Origin: Thiocapsa roseopersicina | GTDB taxonomy: Bacteria; Pseudomonadota; Gammaproteobacteria; Chromatiales; Chromatiaceae | Direction: 5' to 3' | Assembly: GCF_900106925.1 (NCBI RefSeq) | Contig: NZ_FNNZ01000003.1 | Location: 1-64,000, forward strand | Length of the DNA: 64,000 nt | Shown: positions 34,210 to 44,281 of the stretch, one piece after another | Layout: each line of letters opens with the position of its first letter | Position numbering within the stretch: the stretch's first letter is position 1 | Translations under genes and position numbers: made by a program | The notes under the pieces: model-generated | Database searches by the model: none | Told to the model about the DNA's origin: nothing | Seen by the model: only the letters and a program-made list of their open reading frames with translations

Positions 34210-34659
34210 TCAAAGGAGCTTAACCAAGGCCGCAAGCGCAGCAACTTGGCCCAGCATCAGCGGGACCATCCACTTGAGTAGATCGACCTTGGTGCGCTCG
34301 ATCGCGGCATGGAGGTTGGCAATATCCTTCTGGACCTCGTGACGAAGCTCGGCGATGTCCTTCTGGACCTCCCCTCGCAACTCGGCGATGTCCTTCTGAA
34401 CCTCGCCCCTTAGCTTGGCGATCTCCTTGTGCATGTCCGCACGAAGCTCGGCGATGTCTTTCTTGAGCTCGCTTCTGACCTGCTCGATTTCCTTTTGGAG
34501 CCGCAGCTCGGATTCGCGGACATCCGACCGAAGGGCTACATCGCCGCCTCGCGGCCATTGTTGCTCCAAGGCATCAATGGTATCGACGATGAGGCGAAAG
34601 CGCGTCGTATCGTCCGGCGCCTCGGTCAGGCTCTCATAGAGTCTCAGTGCGAGTCCCAT
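34210..34659 (-). CDS. coiled-coil protein with 11-residue repeats and a C-terminal membrane helix
   Basis: This 149-residue protein starts with a short domain (MGLALRLYESLTEAPDDTTR, FRLIVDTIDALEQQWP), then has a long charged coiled coil. Residues about 66-120 are five near-identical hendecads of the type KDIAELRGEVQ, encoded by 33-bp tandem repeats at 34300-34464. It ends in a hydrophobic helix (MVPLMLGQVAALAALVKLL). It resembles DUF1640-like coiled-coil membrane proteins. I chose the ATG at 34659, since the longer upstream frame has another composition. The role is unknown; hendecads suggest an oligomeric rod on the membrane. Confidence 0.65.
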   Translation of the reverse strand: MGLALRLYESLTEAPDDTTRFRLIVDTIDALEQQWPRGGDVALRSDVRESELRLQKEIEQVRSELKKDIAELRADMHKEIAKLRGEVQKDIAELRGEVQKDIAELRHEVQKDIANLHAAIERTKVDLLKWMVPLMLGQVAALAALVKLL

Positions 34660-34727
34660 GCGGTGCTCCCGATATCGAGTGACCCGGTCGGCGCGATCTT
34701 GAGGATCGGGCCTGCCCGGGAGGCGAA

Positions 34728-36920
34728 CTAGCCGCCGTCCGTCGCGGAGAGGCTTGCCGCGGGGCGGAGATTCTCGACGATGTCGAGGTTCTCGAGCTCC
34801 GCTGCACGCTCCTGCGAGTAGCCCAAGGCACGATAATCCAGGATGCCGCTCGGCGAATGGCATTCGACGCAGTCGCGACCCACGGATTGAATGCCGTGGT
34901 TGACCATGAGCGAGCCCATCTGACGCATCCACTTTGGCTCGACGTTCTTGAGCTTGCCATCGACCAGCGGGTAATCGGTCTTCCATCCACCGCTGACCCC
35001 GAAATAAGCCATGAACTCATCCATCATATAGAGCTTGAAGGGCTCCTGGTACATCCGCTGCACGATGGGATCGCGGATCGCCTGCTTCACGGACGCGGCC
35101 GTGTCGCCCGTCTCGTAGTAGGTCGCGTAATCGAACGGCAGGATCATGGCGCCGAACGGGCCTTGATTACCCATGTCCTCGTACATCATCGCGTTGAACA
35201 GCTTGAAGGGATAGATGCGGCTTTGGCCGTCGTTCATGTGCGCACGCAGATTCTCATCCAGCATCCGGCGCCGCTCGTCCAATTGCTCGGGCGTGAGCTG
35301 GGAAAGCGGGTCGGTCGCGGCCTCGACATAGGCGTCCAAGTCGATATCCGGATAGGTCTTCTTCAGCTCGAGCGCCTTCTCGCGCACGGCGGCGACGATC
35401 TCCGGATCATCGATCCGGGCGAGTTGCCGCATCAGCGGGTCGTACTCGGTCGAACCGTTGGGATTGTTGCCCAAGGCGTTCGCCAGGAAGGTGCCGTTGC
35501 CGTTGAACCAGAGGAAGGTGAACCCCTTGTTGACCTCGCCGGACCGATAGACGTCGGTGGGCGTGAAGATGCCTTCTTCCGCATCCCAGGTCGGGTGCAC
35601 CCAATCGCGGAGCACGACGTTGTTGTCCTGAAGATCCCTGATATGACAGGTTTCGCAGGCGATCCGATCCAGATGCCCGTTGAGCAACGCCTTGTGCTCG
35701 GAACGGTTGTGCGGCGCGATGCTGTGACATGTGACGCACGAGACCTCGACATCCGGTAGATCGTTGGCGACCAGATCGACACCCATCCTGCCGCGCGGGA
35801 TCTTGTGGCCTTCGGGGACATGGCAATCGGTGCACTGAAGACCCGCCGCGGCATGGACGTCGTCCTGAGGGCTGAAGGGGTTGCCGCGCTTGGCGCCGGT
35901 GTGGAGCAGGCGCCGGTGCTGCTTCCCGAGCGCTTGTGCGGCCTCGTTGTGCAGATAAGCATCCCCGCCCATGTTGTGCTGATGACAGTTCAGACAGTTC
36001 TTGGTCGTCGCTCGGCCGACGGTGAGGGCGGCGCGCATCGTGCGGTCCTGATTCCAGCGCAGTCCGACATGATCCCGGATCACATACCTCTGGTTCATGT
36101 CGTATTCGGTGGAATGACAGATCAAGCAGTCGATACCCTCCTTGGCGACATCGGGCACGTCGCCGATCGGCATCATCTTTTCGGTCGCCGGCTGATAGTT
36201 GCCGCCGATATGGCATTGGCCGCAGCCTTCGCTGCGTAATTCAACCTCGCCATGGGTGGACTCTGGTCGACTCTCCACCAGCGCTGCCCAGCCGGTCCAG
36301 GAGAAGCTTCCGGGGATCCCGCAGGCCCGATTGATCTTGCCGACCGGGATCGGACGGCTGCCCTCGGCGTTCACCTGGCGTCCGTCGTAGCCGTAGGTCG
36401 AGAAGCCGCCGCCTCCATCGCTCTGGAACTTGAAATGGACCGAGTTGACGATGTCGTCGAGTGTGTCGACCTCGGAGGTACGCCCGTCGTGATGCCGGAC
36501 CTTGATGGTGGCGTGACACTGCAGGCAGGTCTGGGGTCCTTCGTATTGCAGGATACTCGCATCACGAAAATACTTGATATGCGTCGGCTCGTGCTCGCGC
36601 ATGAAGGACTGCGTGTTCATGAGCATCTCGACCTTGACCCGGCGGGCGAAGGCATTGTCGTCTTGCCCGACGATCGCCTCGGCGGCCGCACGGCGCGCGC
36701 TCAGCGAGAGCTCGGTCGCCATCGCTTCGAGCTCGGCCTCGCTGATCGGCTGACTGTTGGCGTAGGTCAAAGGGGCGTTTGATTTGCCCACGTAGGCGTC
36801 GAAAACGATCGGATACACCACCTTGTAGAGCACGAACAGGACAAGTAGTCCGACCGCGACCGTCATGAGAAGCCGACGTGCGTTCTTGGGTGTCAGCAGG
36901 GTTTTGGCGAATGCGTTCAT
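34728..36920 (-). CDS. octahaem c-type cytochrome (tetrathionate-reductase-like family)
   Basis: This 730-residue protein has an N-terminal membrane anchor (MTVAVGLLVLFVLYKVVYPI, about 19-38) and eight CXXCH haem sites, at about residues 132, 233, 265, 309, 363, 395, 422 and 684. Seven are clustered in the first 60% and one is near the end, separated by a haem-free helical region (about 430-680). This resembles the octahaem tetrathionate reductase-type cytochromes (Otr family), periplasmic enzymes or electron carriers for S- or N-compounds. The actual substrate is not shown by the sequence. The start overlaps the stop of the cytochrome b gene, the third member of a tightly coupled operon. Confidence 0.8.
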   Translation of the reverse strand: MNAFAKTLLTPKNARRLLMTVAVGLLVLFVLYKVVYPIVFDAYVGKSNAPLTYANSQPISEAELEAMATELSLSARRAAAEAIVGQDDNAFARRVKVEMLMNTQSFMREHEPTHIKYFRDASILQYEGPQTCLQCHATIKVRHHDGRTSEVDTLDDIVNSVHFKFQSDGGGGFSTYGYDGRQVNAEGSRPIPVGKINRACGIPGSFSWTGWAALVESRPESTHGEVELRSEGCGQCHIGGNYQPATEKMMPIGDVPDVAKEGIDCLICHSTEYDMNQRYVIRDHVGLRWNQDRTMRAALTVGRATTKNCLNCHQHNMGGDAYLHNEAAQALGKQHRRLLHTGAKRGNPFSPQDDVHAAAGLQCTDCHVPEGHKIPRGRMGVDLVANDLPDVEVSCVTCHSIAPHNRSEHKALLNGHLDRIACETCHIRDLQDNNVVLRDWVHPTWDAEEGIFTPTDVYRSGEVNKGFTFLWFNGNGTFLANALGNNPNGSTEYDPLMRQLARIDDPEIVAAVREKALELKKTYPDIDLDAYVEAATDPLSQLTPEQLDERRRMLDENLRAHMNDGQSRIYPFKLFNAMMYEDMGNQGPFGAMILPFDYATYYETGDTAASVKQAIRDPIVQRMYQEPFKLYMMDEFMAYFGVSGGWKTDYPLVDGKLKNVEPKWMRQMGSLMVNHGIQSVGRDCVECHSPSGILDYRALGYSQERAAELENLDIVENLRPAASLSATDGG

Positions 36921-37579
36921 GGCGTCTCACGCCGGGCCGGAGCCGTGGTCTCGGTGCGGGGCGCATCGGTTTCGCGATGCCAACCGGTGATCATGGCGCG
37001 GAGATTCGAAAAGACCGTATCGCCGGTGGTGATGATGTACATGTGTACCAGGAGGAAAAGGGCCAGCAGATAGCTGACGACGACATGCGTCATGGCGACG
37101 ACCCAAACGCTGCCGAGGCCGAACAGGGTCTCCGGCAGATAGATCGAATAGAGAAAGGCCCAGCCGCTGAGGATGAGGATCGGCATCAGTCCGTACATGA
37201 CGCCGAGATAGCTGAGCTGTTGAAGTGTGTTGAACTTCATGGCTTCGGTGACGTGGAATGGATGCGGCTCCAGCCGAAAGATTCCGATCATGTAGTAGCG
37301 TGTCTGGGCGATCAAATCCCCGATGAGCGTGCGAAACCGGACACGATAGTGGCGCGCATTCTGGCTCCTGGCATTGACGACGACGAAGCCGATCCAGCCG
37401 ATGGTCAGTAGAATCCCGGCAGTATTGTGGACCACTCGCGCGGTGGCGAAGGGCATCAGCCAATCGGCTCCGGCGTAATGCATGCTGACCCCGGAGGCGA
37501 TCAAGGTCAGGAACAAGAGCGCATTGATCCAGTGCCAAAGTCGCAGCCAAGCCGGATAGAGATACAGCGATGTCATCAT
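36917..37579 (-). CDS. cytochrome b561-type membrane subunit
   Basis: This 220-residue protein has four or five membrane helices and His pairs suited to two b haems: LWHWINALLF, VVHNTAGIL, AMTHVVVSYLL and LVHMYIITTGD. It resembles the b-type cytochromes of Ni-Fe hydrogenases and formate dehydrogenases, which pass electrons between quinol and periplasmic partners. Both ends overlap neighbours by 4 bp: its ATG (37579) lies in the stop of the heptahaem cytochrome gene, and its stop overlaps the octahaem start. It is the likely quinone link for the two multihaem proteins. Confidence 0.85.
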   Translation of the reverse strand: MMTSLYLYPAWLRLWHWINALLFLTLIASGVSMHYAGADWLMPFATARVVHNTAGILLTIGWIGFVVVNARSQNARHYRVRFRTLIGDLIAQTRYYMIGIFRLEPHPFHVTEAMKFNTLQQLSYLGVMYGLMPILILSGWAFLYSIYLPETLFGLGSVWVVAMTHVVVSYLLALFLLVHMYIITTGDTVFSNLRAMITGWHRETDAPRTETTAPARRETP

Positions 37580-38631
37580 CCTCTCCTGTTTGCCCGACGG
37601 ACGAGATAGCGACCGACGCCGTGCGCCGCGAGCAGCAGAACCATCAGACCCATGATCGCCAGGCTGAGTCGGTCGAGCGCCGGGCTCTTGCTCATGCCGA
37701 CCACATAAGCCTCGTTGAAGACGGCCTTGGCGAGCAAGCCGCTGCGGGCGATGTCTTCCTCGGATTGGAAGTGATAAAGCCGCGCGAGGAGCTGCGGGTT
37801 CGCTGAGTGACAGCTCACACAATTCTTCTCGCTTTTCTCGGCCGGCAGAACTTCATGATTCGCAAAGTCCGCGACGGGCGTGTGGCATTCGACGCATCGC
37901 ACCGATGCCCAGTGAGCGTCGCGGTTCGGCAGCCAGTCATGGCTGGTGTTGGTGGGTGCGATCAGCTTCCCATGGCAAGACAGGCAGACCTCGTTGTGGT
38001 TCCGTACGATCTGCGCGATCGGCTCCCCGACCGCGGCCGGGCGGAAGCGGTGCGGGTCGTGACAGGAGTGACAGCTGAAGCCCACCGCCTTCGGCGAGTC
38101 GGAGACCGCGTGGACGCTGCGCTTGAACTCGGCATCGATGTCGACCCACCCTCGGCTCAGGTTTTGGTCGTCGTCCTCGTGACAGCCGATACAGTCCAGA
38201 TCGCCCGGAGCGGGCCGGTCCGGATGCGGGTAGCGTCGATAGCTGCGGCGATGACAGTCGATGCAGGCCAGCTCGCCGTGAACCGAGTGCGCTAGCCCCT
38301 CGCGATCGATCGACAGATCGACGATCTCGCCGCTTTCGGGATTGCGGTAGGCCAGCGTCGGCATGGCATGACAGCGCAGGCAGCCATGGCGATCCGATGC
38401 GGCCTCGGAGTGCTCGACCTCTTCCCCGGCGCGTCCCGGATCCGCGGCAGCCGCTTCGGCGTGCGCGGCGGGGGTGCCGAGCACGATCACGCAGAGCCAA
38501 ACGGCGAGCAGCAAGCGACCGCAGCGCGTTCCTCCCGTCGACGATGCGAGACGGTCCCTGTCGGTCGGATCCGGATGGTCGAGACGGATCCCGATGGCAC
38601 TTGCGGCCACACGGTTGCGAGCTGGGTTCAT
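37576..38631 (-). CDS. heptahaem c-type cytochrome with C-terminal anchor
   Basis: This 351-residue exported protein has seven CXXCH sites (CLRCH, CIDCH, CIGCH, CHSCH, CLSCH, CVECH and CVSCH), the first three at about residues 84, 123 and 147. An export segment ends in LGTPAAHAEA (about 38-60). A C-terminal helix (LAIMGLMVLLLAAHGVGRYLV) followed by Arg residues anchors it in the inner membrane. I chose the ATG at 38631 because AGGA lies 7 nt upstream; it still leaves a long N-terminal region before the signal. It is the first gene of the three-gene operon with the cytochrome b and the octahaem protein. It probably passes electrons between the b subunit and the octahaem enzyme. Confidence 0.82.
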   Translation of the reverse strand: MNPARNRVAASAIGIRLDHPDPTDRDRLASSTGGTRCGRLLLAVWLCVIVLGTPAAHAEAAAADPGRAGEEVEHSEAASDRHGCLRCHAMPTLAYRNPESGEIVDLSIDREGLAHSVHGELACIDCHRRSYRRYPHPDRPAPGDLDCIGCHEDDDQNLSRGWVDIDAEFKRSVHAVSDSPKAVGFSCHSCHDPHRFRPAAVGEPIAQIVRNHNEVCLSCHGKLIAPTNTSHDWLPNRDAHWASVRCVECHTPVADFANHEVLPAEKSEKNCVSCHSANPQLLARLYHFQSEEDIARSGLLAKAVFNEAYVVGMSKSPALDRLSLAIMGLMVLLLAAHGVGRYLVRRANRRG

Positions 38632-39091
38632 TTCACATCCTGATGGTCGTGATGAGCATGGATTCATCCGTGTCGACGCTCCGTCATGTTGCCGACGAAC
38701 CGCCCGGTGCTGCGCGGCAGCAGGACAAGCAATCGGTGAATTTCATGACGAATCGAGGGACAGAACCCACGGCCGCCTGCCGGGAAAGTTGGACTGCTCG
38801 TTTCGATCTTACGCGTCCTCTTGCTCCGGTTCCAGGCTTCGCCGGGCACCCGTTGCGGCTCGGGTGGACATCGCTGAATCCGAGCGGTCGCGTGAGGATT
38901 GGCCGGGGACGGGCGTGGTGATCGGCGCAGAAGGGCCCCGAAGATTCCTCGGTAACGCTCTCGTTTCCGAATAACGACTGGACTAAACTCGGGCTCTGAA
39001 TCGCAAATCGGATCAGCGCGTCGCCCCGGCCGATACGCCTTCTCCGGACCCACCCGCGTTAAGCGCACATTCGACCGACGAGGAGCCCAGC
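38632..39091. other. divergent intergenic region
   Basis: These 460 bp lie between the cytochrome operon (minus) and pckG (plus). Overlapping frames exist on both strands, but none has a protein-like composition. I cannot define promoters or conserved elements in it. Confidence 0.4.
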
Positions 39092-40954
39092 ATGACCACC
39101 AGGCACGACGGGGAGACCCGTACTCAAAACCGTCATCTCCTGGATTGGGTGACGGAGTTGGCCGAGCTCTGCCAACCCGACCGCGTCTATTGGTGCGACG
39201 GATCTCAAGAGGAGTACGACCGACTCTGCACCGAGATGGTCGATGCCGGTACCTTCGTACGGCTCAATCCCGAGAAGCACCCCAACAGCTTCCTCGCCCG
39301 CTCACATCCGAGCGATGTCGCACGGGTGGAGGACCGCACCTTCATCTGCTCGCTGCGCGAGGAGGACGCCGGCCCGACCAACAACTGGCTCGAGCCGCGC
39401 AAGGCCAAGATCCTGCTGAAAGGTCTGTTCAGGGACTGCATGCGCGGGCGCACGCTCTACGTTATCCCCTTCAGTATGGGTCCGATCGGCTCGCCGATTG
39501 CCCATATCGGCGTGCAGATCACCGACTCGCCCTATGTGGTGGTGAATCAGCGGATCATGACCCGGATGGGCCAGCGGGTGCTGGATACCCTGGGCGATCA
39601 GGGTGACTTCGTGCCCTGCGTGCACTCGGTCGGCGCCCCCCTGCAACCCGGCGAGCAGGACGTGCCTTGGCCGTGCGCAGGCAGGATCGAGGACAAGTAC
39701 ATCGCCCACTTCCCCGAGACCCGCGAGATCTGGTCATTCGGCAGTGGCTACGGCGGCAATGCGCTGCTCGGCAAAAAGTGCTTTGCACTGCGCATCGCCT
39801 CGGTGATGGCCCGAGACGAGGGCTGGTTGGCCGAGCACATGCTGGTCATGGGGGTCGAGTCGCCCGAGCACGAAAAGCGGTATATCGCCGCGGCCTTCCC
39901 GAGCGCTTGCGGCAAGACCAATTTCGCCATGCTGATCCCGCCCAAAGGGTTCGAGGGCTGGAAGATCACCACGGTCGGCGACGACATCGCCTGGATCAAG
40001 CCGAATCTCGCCGACGGACGCTTCTATGCGATCAATCCCGAATACGGCCTGTTCGGCGTGGCTCCGGGGACAAACGAGGACTCCAATCCCAACGCCATGG
40101 CGGCGCTGCGCGAGAACGCCATCTTCACCAACTGCGCCCTGACCGACGACGGCGCAGTCTGGTGGGAGGGCATGACCAAGGAGCCGCCCGATCATCTGAT
40201 CGATTGGAAGGGCGGGGACTGGACGCCGGGTTGCGGTCGGCCTGCGGCTCATCCGAATGCCCGTTTCACCGCGCCTGCCTCGTCCTGTCCCTCGATCGAT
40301 CCGGAATGGGAGAACCCCAAGGGCGTGCCCATCAGTGCCTTCCTGTTCGGCGGCCGGGTAAGTCGGCACTTCCCGCTCGCGTTCCAGAGCTACAACTGGG
40401 AGCACGGCGTCTATCTGGCGGCCACCATGGGCTCGGAGGCCACCGCCGCGGCGATCGGTCAGGCGGCCGTGCGGCGCGACCCGATGGCCATGCTGCCCTT
40501 TTGCGGCTACAACATGGCGGACTATTGGCGGCATTGGCTGCGGATCGGCCGGCGCTGCGTCTCCACCCCGCCACGGATCTTTCGGGTCAACTGGTTCCGC
40601 AAGGACGAGCACGGGCGCTTCATCTGGCCGGGATTCGGCGAAAACATGCGCGTGCTCGAATGGATCGTCAAACGCTGCAACGACGACGGCTCGGCGGTCG
40701 AGAGTCCGATCGGCTGGATTCCGGATTACGAGGCATTCAACTGGGAAGGGCTGGATTTCGACCGCGAGCGTTTCTACTCAATCATGAACATCGATCGCGA
40801 GGCTGCGCGCCTGGAGACCCACGACCAGGAAGAGCTCTTCACGCGCTTCGGCGACCACATGCCGCGCGAGTTGGAGAGCGAGCGCGAGCTTCAGCTTGCC
40901 CGGCTCTTTCACTCCCCGGCGCTCTGGGATCTCGCCAGCACCCGGAAGCCCTGA
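39092..40954 (+). CDS. pckG: phosphoenolpyruvate carboxykinase (GTP)
   Basis: This 620-residue enzyme converts oxaloacetate and GTP to phosphoenolpyruvate, CO2 and GDP. It is the GTP-dependent type: the P-loop [13 protein letters not shown] (about 266-278) has the reactive Cys, and [41 protein letters not shown] and the nucleotide-binding [14 protein letters not shown] region are all present. Length is normal. A Shine-Dalgarno-like GAGGAG precedes the ATG. It supplies gluconeogenesis or, in reverse, anaplerosis; ppsA, another PEP-forming gene, is nearby on the opposite strand. Confidence 0.97.
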   Translation: MTTRHDGETRTQNRHLLDWVTELAELCQPDRVYWCDGSQEEYDRLCTEMVDAGTFVRLNPEKHPNSFLARSHPSDVARVEDRTFICSLREEDAGPTNNWLEPRKAKILLKGLFRDCMRGRTLYVIPFSMGPIGSPIAHIGVQITDSPYVVVNQRIMTRMGQRVLDTLGDQGDFVPCVHSVGAPLQPGEQDVPWPCAGRIEDKYIAHFPETREIWSFGSGYGGNALLGKKCFALRIASVMARDEGWLAEHMLVMGVESPEHEKRYIAAAFPSACGKTNFAMLIPPKGFEGWKITTVGDDIAWIKPNLADGRFYAINPEYGLFGVAPGTNEDSNPNAMAALRENAIFTNCALTDDGAVWWEGMTKEPPDHLIDWKGGDWTPGCGRPAAHPNARFTAPASSCPSIDPEWENPKGVPISAFLFGGRVSRHFPLAFQSYNWEHGVYLAATMGSEATAAAIGQAAVRRDPMAMLPFCGYNMADYWRHWLRIGRRCVSTPPRIFRVNWFRKDEHGRFIWPGFGENMRVLEWIVKRCNDDGSAVESPIGWIPDYEAFNWEGLDFDRERFYSIMNIDREAARLETHDQEELFTRFGDHMPRELESERELQLARLFHSPALWDLASTRKP

Positions 40955-40990
40955 TCGGGTGCCCGGCTGACCTGTCTCGGGGCCGGTCCA

Positions 40991-41752
40991 TTGAACCTCC
41001 TCGCCTCCCTCTCGCCCTTGCGGCTGAAGCGATCCGCTTCGGCGGCGAGGCCGGGAGAGCCGCCCGGCATGGCGTCCCGCGCAGTTGCGGCCTTACCTGC
41101 GTATCAGATCGCACTCTGGCCCGATGGTTGGGTGCTCGGCGCGAGCGGCGAAGTGACGGTACGCGATACCCACGCGATGGCCGAGGCGCGGCGCTGGTAT
41201 GCGCTTGCCGATCGTGCTGCAGCGGCGCCGTGCATGGATCGGACGATGCGTCTCTATGGCACCTTTGTGCCGCGTCCGATCGTTGCGCTTGCGGGGCAGA
41301 GGTTCCTGTCCGAGTCCGTGGCCTCGGTGGCCTTACAGCTTGTGGCGGGAGATTGGATCACGCAACGGCGGCAGCAGCTTCTCGCGGCGCCCGACGAGGC
41401 AATCCGCACGAGACGGCTCGGCTGGACCGGTTCGCGGCACACCGTCGATCTGGACGCCGAGGCGGTCGCCGCCTGCGTGATGCAGGCCATGGCCGATTGT
41501 CTGCGGGAAGGTCTGATTCCGACGACGGGCTACGATTTGAAGGTGCGTCCGGACGATGGATTCGGGATTCGCGGCTATCGCTGCGTCGTCACATTGGGTC
41601 TGGAAGACGATGCGTGCGGGCGAGTCCGGGAAGCGCTACAGACGGCCTTGGTGCCTTGGAATCGCGCCGTGGTGCGCGACGGCGCGGCCCATCCGCTGGT
41701 CCAGATCGAGGTGCGTGGTCGCGGGGAGGCTGCGCGCCGACGGTCTGACTGA
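40991..41752 (+). CDS. hypothetical protein
   Basis: I do not recognise this 253-residue protein. It has no clear signal peptide or membrane helix. Residues about 35-175 have alternating strands and helices (YQIALWPDGWVLGASGEVTV, HAMAEARRWYALADRA, RRLGWTGSRHTVDLDAEAVA), and a final segment has ECF-like hydrophilic character (YDLKVRPDDGFGIRGYRCVV, ending GRGEAARRRSD). It lies 36 bp after pckG on the same strand and may share its transcript. An internal ATG corresponding to MASRAVAALPAYQ (residue about 27) is a possible alternative start. Confidence 0.5.
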   Translation: MNLLASLSPLRLKRSASAARPGEPPGMASRAVAALPAYQIALWPDGWVLGASGEVTVRDTHAMAEARRWYALADRAAAAPCMDRTMRLYGTFVPRPIVALAGQRFLSESVASVALQLVAGDWITQRRQQLLAAPDEAIRTRRLGWTGSRHTVDLDAEAVAACVMQAMADCLREGLIPTTGYDLKVRPDDGFGIRGYRCVVTLGLEDDACGRVREALQTALVPWNRAVVRDGAAHPLVQIEVRGRGEAARRRSD

Positions 41753-41813
41753 AGCGCCTCGGAACGCCGACGTTGCATGTTGGATGACGCTATTGCTCAT
41801 CCGACCCATTTTC

Positions 41814-41900
41814 CTGAACCGCGTCCCCTCGACGTCGCAAGAGCCGACCGAGGTCTGATCGACCTCGGCACTCGCACGTGCGCGCCGAGACGCGGTTCAG
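41814..41900. repeat. 87-bp element with 12-bp inverted ends
   Basis: CTGAACCGCGTC (41814-41825) and GACGCGGTTCAG (41889-41900) are perfect inverted ends of the family also seen at 33977-34062 and 7086-7412. The interior has its own short palindrome (CCGAGGTC, TGA, TCGACCTCGG). It ends 3 bp from the ppsA stop codon, between convergent genes. Confidence 0.6.
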
Positions 41901-41902
41901 CT

Positions 41903-44281
41903 TCAGAGCGTCTTCGCCTGCTCGGCCAAATAGATCCAGGTATCGATGACGGTATCCGGATTGAGCGAGATGCTGGTGATGCCCTGCTTGAGCAGCCAGT
42001 CGGCGAAGTCCTTGTGGTCCGACGGGCCTTGACCGCAGATGCCGACATATTTGCCTTGGGCGCGGCAGGCGGCGATCGACATCGAGAGCATCTTCTTCAC
42101 CGCCGGGTCGCGCTCGTCGAAGCTCTCGGCGACCAGGCTTGAGTCGCGATCCAGGCCCAAGGTGAGCTGGGTCATGTCGTTGGAGCCGATCGAGAAGCCG
42201 TCGAAATACTCGAGGAACTCATCGGCCAGCACCGCGTTGGAGGGCAACTCGCACATCATGATGAGCCGCAGGTCGTTCTTGCCGCGTTCCAGACCCTGCT
42301 CGGCAAGGGCCTCGACGACCGCTTTGGCCTGTTTAAGCGTCCGCACGAAGGGGATCATGATCTCGACATTGGTCAGACCCATGTCGTTGCGCACGCGTTT
42401 GAGCGCCTCGCATTCGAGCTCGAAGCATTCCTTGAAATTCGGTGCGACATAGCGCCCGGCACCGCGGAACCCGATCATGGGGTTCTCTTCCTCGGGCTCG
42501 TAGCGGGTCCCGCCGACCAGGTTGGCGTATTCGTTGGACTTGAAGTCCGACATGCGCACGATGACGGTGTTGGGCGCGAAGGCCGCGGCCAGGGTCGAGA
42601 TGCCTTCGGCGAGCTTGGCGATATAGAACTCGCGCGGGCTTGAGTAGGCGGCGATGCGCGGTGCGATCTGGGCCTTGAGGTCCGCCGGGAGCTGTTCGAA
42701 TTCGAGCAGCGCCTTCGGGTGGATTCCGATCATGTTGTTGATGATGAACTCCAGACGCGCCAGACCGATGCCGGCGTTCGGTGTCGCCGCGAAGGCGAAG
42801 GCGCGATCCGGGTTGCCGACGTTCATCATGATCTTGACCGGGATCTCGGGCATGGCCGAGAGCTCGACGGTCTTGTAGTCGAACGCCAGCTTGCCGTCGT
42901 AGATGAGACCCGTGTCGCCCTCGGCGCAGCTGACGGTGACGAGCTGGCCGTCCTTCACCACATCGGTCGCGTTGTTGCAGCCGACCACAGCCGGCACGCC
43001 CAGCTCGCGGGCGATGATGGCGGCGTGACAGGTGCGCCCGCCGCGGTTGGTGACGATGGCCGCCGCACGCTTCATCACCGGTTCCCAGTCCGGGTCGGTC
43101 ATGTCGGTGATGAGGACGTCGCCGGCCTCGACACGGTGCATGTCGGCGATGCTCGAGACGATCTTGGCCGCGCCGGCGCCGATGCGGCTGCCGATGCTGC
43201 GCCCGGTGGTGAGCACCGGACCCTTTTCACGCAGCACATAGCGCTCGATCACGTTGCCCGAGCGGCTCTGCACGGTCTCGGGACGCGCCTGCACGACATA
43301 GAGCTTGCCGTCGTTGCCGTCCTTCGCCCACTCGATGTCCATCGGACGGCCGTAGTGCTGCTCGATCAGCACGGCCTGGCGCGCGAGCTGCTCGATCTCG
43401 GCATCCGTGATGCTGAACAGCAGGCGATCGGCCTCCGGGACGTCCTCGGTGCGCACCGGGCTCTTGGTGCCCGCCGCACCCTCGTAGACCATGCGGATCG
43501 CCTTGTCGCCGACGCTGCGACGCAGGATCGCGGGACGGCCGGCGGCGAGTGTGGGCTTATGGACGTAGAACTCGTCCGGGTTGACCGCGCCCTGCACGAC
43601 CATCTCGCCGAGCCCGTAGCTCGAGGTGATGAAGACGGCGTCGCGGAAACCCGATTCGGTATCCAGGGTAAACATGACGCCGGAGGCGGCCAAATCGCTG
43701 CGCACCATGCGCTGGATGCCGGCCGAGAGGGCGACATTGCGGTGCTCGAAGCCCTGATGCACGCGGTAGGAGATGGCCCGGTCGTTGAACAGGGAGGCGA
43801 AGACCTCCTTGATCCGGTGCTTGATGTTGTCCAGACCCTCGACGTTGAGGAAGGTCTCCTGCTGACCGGCGAAGGAGGCGTCGGGCAGATCCTCGGCGGT
43901 GGCCGAGGAGCGCACGGCCCAAGAGACCGCGGCGGTGCCGGCCTCGGCGGTCAGACGGGCGAAGGCGTCGTCGATCGCCGCCTCCAGTGCCGCCGGAAAG
44001 GGTTGCTCCATGACCCAGCCGCGGATGCGCGGACCGGCTTGGGAGAGCGCCGTGACGTCGTCGACGTCCAGCGCGTCGAGGACCGTTTGGATGCGCTCGT
44101 CCAGTCCGTCTTTGGCGAGAAACTCTCGGTAGGCATCGGCGGTCGTCGCGAATCCGCCCGGCACCTGAACACCCACGTCGGTGAGGTTCTGGATCATTTC
44201 GCCGAGCGACGCGTTTTTGCCGCCGACGACGGGGACGTCGTCCATTCCGAGCTCGCTCAGCCAGCGGACATAGTCGGTCAT
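41903..44281 (-). CDS. ppsA: phosphoenolpyruvate synthase
   Basis: This 792-residue enzyme makes PEP from pyruvate and ATP. It has the N-terminal ATP-grasp part ([38 protein letters not shown]), the swivelling phosphohistidine domain ([20 protein letters not shown], His about 420) and the C-terminal PEP/pyruvate barrel ([24 protein letters not shown], the catalytic Cys region [14 protein letters not shown]). Length and motifs are standard. In an autotroph it links pyruvate to sugar synthesis. No promoter was identified with confidence in the 357-bp upstream gap. Confidence 0.97.
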   Translation of the reverse strand: MTDYVRWLSELGMDDVPVVGGKNASLGEMIQNLTDVGVQVPGGFATTADAYREFLAKDGLDERIQTVLDALDVDDVTALSQAGPRIRGWVMEQPFPAALEAAIDDAFARLTAEAGTAAVSWAVRSSATAEDLPDASFAGQQETFLNVEGLDNIKHRIKEVFASLFNDRAISYRVHQGFEHRNVALSAGIQRMVRSDLAASGVMFTLDTESGFRDAVFITSSYGLGEMVVQGAVNPDEFYVHKPTLAAGRPAILRRSVGDKAIRMVYEGAAGTKSPVRTEDVPEADRLLFSITDAEIEQLARQAVLIEQHYGRPMDIEWAKDGNDGKLYVVQARPETVQSRSGNVIERYVLREKGPVLTTGRSIGSRIGAGAAKIVSSIADMHRVEAGDVLITDMTDPDWEPVMKRAAAIVTNRGGRTCHAAIIARELGVPAVVGCNNATDVVKDGQLVTVSCAEGDTGLIYDGKLAFDYKTVELSAMPEIPVKIMMNVGNPDRAFAFAATPNAGIGLARLEFIINNMIGIHPKALLEFEQLPADLKAQIAPRIAAYSSPREFYIAKLAEGISTLAAAFAPNTVIVRMSDFKSNEYANLVGGTRYEPEEENPMIGFRGAGRYVAPNFKECFELECEALKRVRNDMGLTNVEIMIPFVRTLKQAKAVVEALAEQGLERGKNDLRLIMMCELPSNAVLADEFLEYFDGFSIGSNDMTQLTLGLDRDSSLVAESFDERDPAVKKMLSMSIAACRAQGKYVGICGQGPSDHKDFADWLLKQGITSISLNPDTVIDTWIYLAEQAKTL

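Noticed and set aside
33977-34213. 78-codon minus-strand frame between arsM and the coiled-coil gene
   Set aside because: It runs through the inverted-end repeat and a hairpin, so it is probably non-coding.
38397-38974. Overlapping plus-strand frames in the gap before pckG
   Set aside because: Composition is Arg/Ser/Pro-rich, frames overlap the cytochrome signal region, no ribosome site.
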